From NCBI GenBank assembly GCA_947254595.1, contig CAMYED010000030.1, positions 1-14,240 on the forward strand: a stretch of DNA of 14,240 nucleotides, written 5' to 3'. Source of the stretch: an uncultured Gardnerella sp. Its GTDB lineage: Bacteria; Actinomycetota; Actinomycetes; Actinomycetales; Bifidobacteriaceae. The translations under genes and the position numbers were made by a program. This document shows, in pieces, positions 5,356-11,373 of this stretch (its first letter is position 1; every line of letters starts with the position of its first letter). The notes beneath the pieces were generated by a model, which did no database searches, was not told where the DNA came from, and worked only from the letters and a program-made list of their open reading frames with translations.

Positions 5356-6439
5356 CGTCCGCAATATTCACTATCCATGTGCCGCACGCGCCGGCATTTC
5401 GCAATGCCGCACTCACTTGCTCGGCCGAGTCCGCAGTATCCGCCAGCGCTATAACGCATCCGCCTCCGCCTCCGCCAGTAAGCTTCGCGCCCAACGCCCC
5501 ATGCTCGCACGCAGCCTGCACTAGATTATCAAGCTGCGGCGTGCTCACTCCCAAATCTGCTAAAATCCGGTGCGCGCGCGTCATTCGAACGCCCATATCC
5601 CGTGCGCGCCCCAACGCTAAATCATCCTCAGCTTCAACCGCAATCGCACCCAGCTCTTCCAACAACGCTTCAACCTTAACCGGCTGCGCATCCAGCTTAG
5701 CGCGCAAAGCCTCAACCGTTGCTCGCGTCATTCCCTTAGATCCAGAATCCGCCAAAACAAGCCACGCGCGCATGCTAATATTCATGCGCGAAAACTCGCC
5801 GCGCTTAAAACGCACTGGCCAAGACGACGATGTTGCTGTAGCGTCTAATCCCGACGGATTCCCATGCGCAACTCGCTCAGCCGACTGTGTTAGCGCAAAA
5901 ATCTTATCTTCGTCTGCGTGAATTTGGTAGTAGTCGAGAATCGCGCGGATTACAGCGCCAGCAGCGGCCGCGGAAGAACCAAGCCCACGTTCCGGCGGAA
6001 AATTAGATTCGGTTGTAACGTGCAGAGCCTCGCCATTCCACTCTGCGAACTCAAGTGCTGCGCGAATTGCCGTGCGAACGCTGCTAAAACGCGGCGGTAT
6101 TTCGGAAAGTTTGCCTGTAAAGCCGAGGCATGAAAGCGTAATGCGCGAGTCGAGATTTATAGGCGATTTTTTCGCGATTTTGTTGATTTTGTCGCAGTCG
6201 CAAGAATCGCAATCATAAGAATCGCAGCGCTCTACAGTTGCGCGCATACGCAAATTTTTCAACGGCAAAGCCACTGCCGAATGGCCATAAACAACGGAAT
6301 GTTCGCCAAAAAGAATCACTTTTGCGCAAGTTTCACCGTAGCCCGTGCGCGTGCGATTATTCGGAACGTCGCTACAGCTTGACCTCGCCTGCGCGTTGCG
6401 ATTAAGCGCTTTTGACGGTTCGTGTTGTCTTTGCGGCAC
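5348..6439 (-). CDS. mvk: Mevalonate kinase
   Basis: This GHMP kinase phosphorylates mevalonate to 5-phosphomevalonate. Motif 1, AKVILFGEHSVVYG, covers residues about 39-52; motif 2, PPERGLGSSAAA, has GLGSS at 152-156; HGNPSGLD at 192-199 ends in the catalytic-type aspartate D199; motif 3, LTGGGGGGCV, has its Gly run at 322-327. GTG 6439 is chosen because AAGGAG (minus, 6450-6455) lies 10 bases upstream. The open frame continues to an ATG at 6538, but that stretch is simple repeats with no homology and no ribosome site. This gives 363 residues, including an untypical 30-residue N-terminal lead and a Cys/Asp-rich loop (DSYDCDSCDCDK). It diverges from mvaD. Its stop lies inside repeat array C. 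Confidence 0.93.
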   Translation of the reverse strand: MPQRQHEPSKALNRNAQARSSCSDVPNNRTRTGYGETCAKVILFGEHSVVYGHSAVALPLKNLRMRATVERCDSYDCDSCDCDKINKIAKKSPINLDSRITLSCLGFTGKLSEIPPRFSSVRTAIRAALEFAEWNGEALHVTTESNFPPERGLGSSAAAAGAVIRAILDYYQIHADEDKIFALTQSAERVAHGNPSGLDATATSSSWPVRFKRGEFSRMNISMRAWLVLADSGSKGMTRATVEALRAKLDAQPVKVEALLEELGAIAVEAEDDLALGRARDMGVRMTRAHRILADLGVSTPQLDNLVQAACEHGALGAKLTGGGGGGCVIALADTADSAEQVSAALRNAGACGTWIVNIADAA

Positions 6440-6455
6440 GTTCTCACGTCTCCTT

Positions 6456-6540
6456 CGTAATCTTGCGATTTTCGTAATTCCTGCGATTTTTGCAATTTTG
6501 CAATCCGTGCAATTTCCGTAATTCTTGCAATTCGGCAACT
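6456..6540. repeat. Degenerate simple repeat upstream of mvk
   Basis: Read on the minus strand, words of the type AATTGCA, AATTACGAAA and AATCGCA alternate through this stretch just before the mvk ribosome site. It stays open in the mvk frame and would encode a Cys/Lys/Ile-rich peptide (MPNCKNYGNCTDCK...), but this looks like a by-product of the repeats. It is probably the mvk 5' leader. Confidence 0.5.
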
Positions 6541-6805
6541 GTTCTAATGTAGTCGCATCAAGCGCAAAAAACTACGGTGCGCGCTTTACGCTTACAACAC
6601 ATTCACATTTGCGGTATTCTATGCGCGCGAGCGTTACAACCCAACCTAAGTCAACATTTTCGCGCAATACGCGTTCGTTTGTGCGCCGGGAATTGCTAAA
6701 ATAGGTAACGCGCGCCCGCCGTACGTAAATAGGTAACGCGCGTCCGCCGCCCGCCGCCCGCAGTACGTAAATAGCGCACACACTAATTCGCAGCAAAGGA
6801 ATCGC
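6541..6805. promoter_or_regulatory. Divergent mvk/mvaD regulatory region with direct repeats
   Basis: The gap between the divergent mevalonate genes holds no gene. TAAAAT (6697-6702), preceded by TGC, is a possible extended -10 for mvaD. It is followed by a direct repeat: copy one at 6702-6729 and copy two at 6730-6771, both starting TAGGTAACGCGCG and ending GTACGTAAA, the second longer by extra CCGCCGCCCG. The repeat would lie in the mvaD leader. A ribosome site AAAGGAA precedes ATG 6806. No clear mvk promoter is visible. Confidence 0.4.
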
Positions 6806-7945
6806 ATGCAAACCGTTAAAATTCAGCCGAACGTAACGTTTGACCCAAGTCTTTCTCCCGGCTCGGCCGCGGCTACGGCAAACGCGAATATTGCGCTTAT
6901 TAAATACTGGGGTAAGCGCGATGAGAAGCTGATTTTGCCGTACACTTCTTCGCTTTCGCTTACGCTTTCGGATTTGTATACGAAAACTGTTGTAAGTTTT
7001 TCGGATGATTTTAGTGAGGATTCTGTTACTTTAGACGGCGAGAGTCTTTTGCATAATTCTGCCGCTTTTTGCCGCGTGATTGCGACTCTTGATTTAGTGC
7101 GCGAAAAGGCTGGTATTTCAACGAAAGCAAGAGTTGTGTCGCATAATCATGTGCCGACTGCTGCCGGTCTTGCTTCTAGCGCTTCGGGTTTTGCGGCTTT
7201 GTGTGCGGCTGCTTCTTGCGCTGCAGGTTTAACGCTCACTCCGCGCGAGCTTTCGCGTCTTGCACGTCGCGGTTCGGGTTCTGCTTGTCGTTCGATTTTT
7301 GGCGGTCTGGTTGTTTGGCATGCGGGCGTAGATGACGAAACGTCTTACGCGGAACCGCTTGAGTCTGCGGATTCTGACTTGGCGAATCTGAATTTTTCTT
7401 CTAGTCTTGCAATGCTCGTTTGCGTTGTTGACGGAAGTCAAAAACCGATTTCTAGTCGCGAGGCGATGCGCAAAACGGTTGAAACTTCGCCTGTTTACAT
7501 GCATTGGGTTGAGCAGTCGAAGGAGGATTTTGCGCAGGCTTTGGAGGCGATTCGCTGCAGGGATCTTGAGAAATTGGGCGAGGTGGTTGAGCGAAACGCG
7601 CTTGGTATGCACGAAACTATGCGTTGGGCCACGCCGTCGGTTAATTATTTGACGGATAAAACGCGGGTTGTGCTTGAGGCTGTGAAAAATATGCGTGACT
7701 GCGGTTGGCCGGTGTGGGCGACGATGGATGCTGGGCCGAATGTTAAGGTTCTTACGGCTGCGGATGTTGCGGATGGTGCGATTGAGGAGTTGCGTGCGCG
7801 AGTTGAGTCGGGGCTTGGTGAGTTGGTTGAGCAGGGGATTAGTGGTTGCGCGGATTCTGGATTCGAGAAGCCGAAGTTTTCGGTTGCGCGCCCGGGAAGT
7901 GGCGTAAACATATCCATAGGTTTGCAGGTAGGCGGCGAATTATGA
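6806..7945 (+). CDS. mvaD: Diphosphomevalonate decarboxylase
   Basis: The 379-residue enzyme performs the ATP-driven decarboxylation of mevalonate 5-diphosphate to isopentenyl diphosphate. Diagnostic motifs are NIALIKYWGKRD (residues 28-39), the phosphate loop PTAAGLASSASG (117-128), RRGSGSACRSIFGG, and MDAGPNVK (307-314) with the expected catalytic Asp308. Length is slightly above the usual 320-350 for bacterial enzymes, through an N-terminal lead of about 20 residues and a longer C-terminus. Its TGA overlaps the ATG of the next gene (ATGA at 7942-7945), so the two are translationally coupled. It diverges from mvk. Start 6806 is supported by AAAGGAA upstream. Confidence 0.96.
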   Translation: MQTVKIQPNVTFDPSLSPGSAAATANANIALIKYWGKRDEKLILPYTSSLSLTLSDLYTKTVVSFSDDFSEDSVTLDGESLLHNSAAFCRVIATLDLVREKAGISTKARVVSHNHVPTAAGLASSASGFAALCAAASCAAGLTLTPRELSRLARRGSGSACRSIFGGLVVWHAGVDDETSYAEPLESADSDLANLNFSSSLAMLVCVVDGSQKPISSREAMRKTVETSPVYMHWVEQSKEDFAQALEAIRCRDLEKLGEVVERNALGMHETMRWATPSVNYLTDKTRVVLEAVKNMRDCGWPVWATMDAGPNVKVLTAADVADGAIEELRARVESGLGELVEQGISGCADSGFEKPKFSVARPGSGVNISIGLQVGGEL

Positions 7946-10578
7946 CTCAGGTTCAGGCTAGCGCTCCAGGAAAGCTTTATATTGCGGGCGAGTATGCGGT
8001 GGTTGACGGTGCTGCCGCGATTGTTGCTGCGGTGAATCGTTTCGTAACTGTTGCGGTTGACGGCGATTATTGCGGCGATTCTTGTGGCGATTCTTGCGGC
8101 GATTCTTGCGGCGATTCTTGCGATAGTTTGCGCGGTAGTTTGCACGAAAATCCGCACGAAAGTTCTTGCGAAAATACGCACGAAAATTTACAGCAATACG
8201 CCGTGGAAAGCCGAAAATATTACGGCGTAATCACCTCTGAAAAAGAAAATTATAAGCCGCTTTTTTGGACTTTTTCGCGCGATTTTAGTATCAAAATAAT
8301 TGATGACATAAATTTAGTAGGAGATTCTGCTGATTCTGCTGAATTTGTATCTTCTGTATCTTCCGCATCTTCTGCATCTTCCGCAACGGCCTACGCCTAC
8401 GTTCTCGCTGCAATGCAGGTTGTAAAGGCATACGCGTACGAAAAATGCGCTCCAAATTTTTCGTATGTGCCTTATAATTTGCGAATTTCCAGCGAACTTG
8501 ACGACGCAAAATCGGGCAGAAAATATGGTCTCGGATCTTCCGCGGCTGTGACGGTTGCAACCGTACGCGCACTTTGCGAATGGTACGGTTTGGAGCCTGA
8601 AACTCCGGTGATTTGTAAGCTTGCGCTGATTGCGTCGGCAATGGTAAAAAAGTCGGGTAGCGGCGGAGACGTTGCCGCAAGCACCTACGGTGGGTGGATT
8701 TTGTACCGCGCGTATAACCGCAACTGGCTTGAGGCGGAACTTAGTTTAATTAAAACTGGCGAGTCTGATTTTAGTAAATTATTGCGTAAAAAGTGGCCTC
8801 GGCTGGAAATTAAACGGTTAAATGTTAATAAATCATTAAAACTTTTGGTTGGGTGGACTGGTTCGCCTGCGTCTAGCGCGGAGCTGGTAAGCAGCGTTGA
8901 AAATGGCATTGAAAGTTGCAGTGCCGAAAGTTGCAGCACAGAAAACAGCGGCGCCGAATCTTGCAAAAACTTCACTTACGCAGATTTTTGCGCACAAAGC
9001 GAGATTTGTGTACAAAAATTGGCTAAAGATATTGAAAATTTTGAATTAGACGACATTGCCGACGGATTTGCGAAAAATCGCGAATTGCTGCAAAAATTGG
9101 GCGCACTAACTGGTACCAAAATTGAAACTTCGAAGCTTACGCAACTTATTAATGACGCTGTTTCTGCTGGTTTTCCGGCGAAAACAAGCGGTGCCGGCGG
9201 GGGAGATTGCGGAATTGCGTTGGCGACGATTTACGGAAAAGAGCGAATCTCATTTGTAAAAAGCGCATGGAAAGATCACGGAATTATGCCTCTAAATATT
9301 AATGTTACGAAAATTTTTGGCTCGGGAAAGCCGTGTGAAAATATTGTGCGGAAAGGCGCGAGTAAGATTGCGCTGGAAGGTTTTGAGAAATCTGCGGAGT
9401 CTGTAGCGGAACAAGCGGAGTCTGTAGATGAACCTGTGCAAGCTAGCTCAAAAACCTCCGTAACTGCGCAATCTCAATCCTCTCTCACTATTCAACGTCG
9501 CAAAGACGAGCATATTGCTCTTGCGGACGCGCAGTACAAAACTCGCGAAAATTCCGATTTTGACACTTTGCGATTTATGCCGAACGCCTTGCCGCAGTTG
9601 GCTTTGGAGGAAGTCGATTCTAGCGTGCGCGTGCTTGAAAATAAAGCTAAAGCCGAAGCTGTAACCGAAGCTAGCGCTGAAGCTAAATCCGCCGGTAACG
9701 CGTTTACTTGGCGTTCGCCGCTGTATATTAACGCAATGACCGGCGGAAGTGCTTATGCGCAAAAAATAAACGCGCAGCTTGCTCGAGTTGCGGCAAAAAC
9801 TGGCGTGGCGATGGCGAGCGGATCCTTAAGCGCAGCCCTTAAAGACAGCGCGCTATCTGGCACTTTTAGCGTTATTCGAAGCGAAAATCCTAGCGGATTT
9901 GTAATGGCGAATGTAAGCGCTGGAACGTGCGCGGATAATGCTTTGCGAGCAGTGAAAATGTTGCAGGCGAACGCTTTGCAAGTGCATTTGAACGCGGCTC
10001 AGGAGCTTGTTATGCCGGAGGGGGATCGCGATTTTCGAAATTGGCTGCATAATATTGAGCGCATTGTGCGCGCCTGCGAGGCGGAGGGAGTGCCGGTAAT
10101 TGTTAAGGAAACTGGCTGCGGAATGACTGCTCGCGACGTTTTGCGTTTGCGTGATGTTGGAGTGCGTGCAGTTGATGTTTCTGGGCGCGGCGGCACGAAT
10201 TTTGTTGCGATTGAAAACGCGCGTCGCGCACGAGGTGTGTACGATTATTTGGCTGATTGGGGTCTTACAACCGTCGAATCCTTGCTAAATATACGCAACT
10301 GCGAGGCGCTTAAGTCCGATCCTGTTGAAATTTTTGCGAGCGGCGGCGTTCGCACTCCGCTTGATGTTGTGCGCGCGTTGGCTTTGGGAGCGTCGGGCGT
10401 TGGCGTTGCGGGCGAGTTTTTGCACACGCTTATGCACGAAGGTGAGGACGCTCTTACGCAACAAATTGCGGATTGGCAGGAGCAGATTCGTGTAATTATG
10501 GCGCTTCTTGGGTGTAAAAATGTTGCGGATTTGCGTGAAAAAACGGAGTTTGTGCGTGCGCAATGTCTTGGTAAGTGA
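7942..10578 (+). CDS. Phosphomevalonate kinase / type 2 IPP isomerase fusion
   Basis: One 878-residue frame holds two enzymes. Residues 1 to about 470 are a GHMP kinase of phosphomevalonate-kinase type: ASAPGKLYIAGEYAVVDG (6-23), GLGSSAA (196-202), KKSGSGGDVAAS (236-247), TSGAGGGDCG (415-424). A Ser/Glu/Gln-rich linker (about 470-515) leads to an FMN-dependent isomerase: RRKDEH (519-524), MTGG (599-602), HLNAAQE (682-688, with the Mg-binding-type Glu688), SGRGGTNF (747-754) and ASGGVR (799-804). Together these make mevalonate diphosphate and interconvert IPP and DMAPP. ATG 7942 is chosen for the ATGA overlap with mvaD; an earlier in-frame ATG at 7846 lies inside mvaD. The kinase contains a five-copy GDSC repeat. 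No stop or good internal ribosome site separates the domains. In most bacteria these are separate genes (mvaK2/pmk and fni/idi2). Confidence 0.92.
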   Translation: MTQVQASAPGKLYIAGEYAVVDGAAAIVAAVNRFVTVAVDGDYCGDSCGDSCGDSCGDSCDSLRGSLHENPHESSCENTHENLQQYAVESRKYYGVITSEKENYKPLFWTFSRDFSIKIIDDINLVGDSADSAEFVSSVSSASSASSATAYAYVLAAMQVVKAYAYEKCAPNFSYVPYNLRISSELDDAKSGRKYGLGSSAAVTVATVRALCEWYGLEPETPVICKLALIASAMVKKSGSGGDVAASTYGGWILYRAYNRNWLEAELSLIKTGESDFSKLLRKKWPRLEIKRLNVNKSLKLLVGWTGSPASSAELVSSVENGIESCSAESCSTENSGAESCKNFTYADFCAQSEICVQKLAKDIENFELDDIADGFAKNRELLQKLGALTGTKIETSKLTQLINDAVSAGFPAKTSGAGGGDCGIALATIYGKERISFVKSAWKDHGIMPLNINVTKIFGSGKPCENIVRKGASKIALEGFEKSAESVAEQAESVDEPVQASSKTSVTAQSQSSLTIQRRKDEHIALADAQYKTRENSDFDTLRFMPNALPQLALEEVDSSVRVLENKAKAEAVTEASAEAKSAGNAFTWRSPLYINAMTGGSAYAQKINAQLARVAAKTGVAMASGSLSAALKDSALSGTFSVIRSENPSGFVMANVSAGTCADNALRAVKMLQANALQVHLNAAQELVMPEGDRDFRNWLHNIERIVRACEAEGVPVIVKETGCGMTARDVLRLRDVGVRAVDVSGRGGTNFVAIENARRARGVYDYLADWGLTTVESLLNIRNCEALKSDPVEIFASGGVRTPLDVVRALALGASGVGVAGEFLHTLMHEGEDALTQQIADWQEQIRVIMALLGCKNVADLREKTEFVRAQCLGK
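8062..8121 (+). repeat. In-frame 12-bp microsatellite (GGCGATTCTTGC x5)
   Basis: Five copies start at 8062, 8074, 8086, 8098 and 8110; the first reads GGCGATTATTGC. They encode Gly-Asp-Ser/Tyr-Cys repeats at kinase residues 41-60, followed by His-Glu-Asn-rich repeats. They occupy the loop after the first GHMP strands and look like a disordered insertion. Confidence 0.85.
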
Positions 10579-10584
10579 TATACT
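10577..10584 (+). promoter_or_regulatory. Possible extended -10 for rpmB
   Basis: TGATATACT at 10576-10584 reads as an extended -10 (TG, one base, TATACT), overlapping the fusion gene stop. No good -35 is visible. It would give a leader of roughly 145 bases, which is consistent with rpmB being separately expressed from the mevalonate genes. The rest of the gap to 10736 holds GTAAGT-type short repeats and no gene. Confidence 0.3.
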
Positions 10585-10736
10585 TGTGTAGTTGTGCGTC
10601 CAGGCATGCTTATTTGTTTGTGCGATTTACATGAGTTGAGTGATTTGCGTAAGTGAGTTGCGCGGCGAATTGCGTAAGTAAGTTGCTTGTTTGGATGACG
10701 CAAGACTTGCAAGTCAAAGAAAATAGGAGTCCAATT

Positions 10737-10931
10737 ATGGCAGCTCGTTGCGCAGTATGTGGCAAGGGACCGCAGACCGGTTTCAGTGTTTCACATTCGC
10801 ATATCCGCAATAAGCGCACCTTCCGCCCGAACCTTCAGCCGGTTCGCACCACCATTGATGGCGAAAATGTTCGCCTTCGTGTGTGCGTAAAATGCATTAA
10901 GGCTGGCAAGGTTCAGCGCGTTGAGGCGTGA
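10737..10931 (+). CDS. rpmB: 50S ribosomal protein L28 (zinc-ribbon form)
   Basis: The 64-residue protein has the L28 pattern RCAVCGKGPQTGFSVSHSH, then NKRTFRPNLQPVR, then LRVCVKCIKAGKV. Two CxxC pairs make it the zinc-binding paralogue type. ATG 10737 is chosen because AGGAG (10725-10729) precedes it by 7 bases and the length is right; the frame stays open upstream to 10653 without homology. It is transcribed in the same direction as recG, a common pairing in Actinobacteria, but is separated from it here by a terminator and array D. Confidence 0.95.
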   Translation: MAARCAVCGKGPQTGFSVSHSHIRNKRTFRPNLQPVRTTIDGENVRLRVCVKCIKAGKVQRVEA

Positions 10932-10961
10932 TTCGCGCATTGTATTGCGTTTAGTTGTAAG

Positions 10962-10988
10962 GCCCTGAGTATTGCTCGGGGCTTTTTT
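10962..10988 (+). terminator. Rho-independent terminator of rpmB
   Basis: GCCCTGAG (10962-10969) pairs with CTCGGGGC (10975-10982), with one G-T pair and loop TATTG, followed by six T (10983-10988). Confidence 0.9.
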
Positions 10989-11040
10989 GTATGTATTATC
11001 TTATATCTCAATGCTCGCCATCATTCAGTCGCGTGGATTC

Positions 11041-11335
11041 CGGCATTTTCGTTACGCGCGTGTGTAGCTAATAACGTTTCTGCGTCTGCGCGCGTTAGTT
11101 TCGTTACGTGTGTGTATAGCGAATGACGCTTCTACGGTCTTGCGCGTTATTTTCTGTACGCGTGTGTAAAGTCCTTGCCGTTCTTCCGCACGATTTCGGT
11201 ATTTTCGTTACACGCGTGTAAAGCCATTGCCGTTCTTACGTAATCTTCCGGCATTTTCGTTACGCGCGTGTATAGCGAATGACGCTTCTACGGTCTTGCG
11301 CGCGCTAAATCGCAGCGCGAAAGCAGGTCGGAGCG
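11041..11335. repeat. Palindromic repeat array D (5 units + right-end cap)
   Basis: Five 36-bp units start at 11041, 11093, 11145, 11197 and 11249, a perfect 52-bp period with 16-bp linkers. Unit 4 contains the perfect 14-bp palindrome TTACACGCGTGTAA (about 11208-11221). The linker CTTCTACGGTCTTGCG occurs identically at 11129-11144 and 11285-11300 and, with one base changed, in array A. The cap (11301-11335) reads CGCGCTAAATCGCAGCGCG, with the same CGCGCT/AGCGCG stem but a different loop, then AAAGCAGGTCGG. The array sits between the rpmB terminator and the recG promoter. Confidence 0.9.
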
Positions 11336-11361
11336 TATAACTAAATGCTTTACGGATGATT

Positions 11362-11367
11362 TATAAT
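11362..11367 (+). promoter_or_regulatory. -10 box (TATAAT) directly before recG
   Basis: A consensus TATAAT is followed by CGAAAT and then ATG 11374. Normal -10 spacing puts transcription start on or next to this ATG. No -35 match is seen, and no ribosome site precedes any of the three candidate ATGs (11356, 11374, 11383). Confidence 0.5.
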
Positions 11368-11373
11368 CGAAAT

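Noticed and set aside
9430..9500. Independent start for the isomerase domain
   Set aside because: An in-frame GTG occurs near 9435, but the nearest GGAG is about 15 bases away and no stop precedes it, so a single fusion protein is the simpler reading.
10579..10736. tRNA or small RNA gene between the isomerase fusion and rpmB
   Set aside because: No cloverleaf, TTCRANNC box or CCA-type acceptor end could be found; only short GTAAGT repeats are present.
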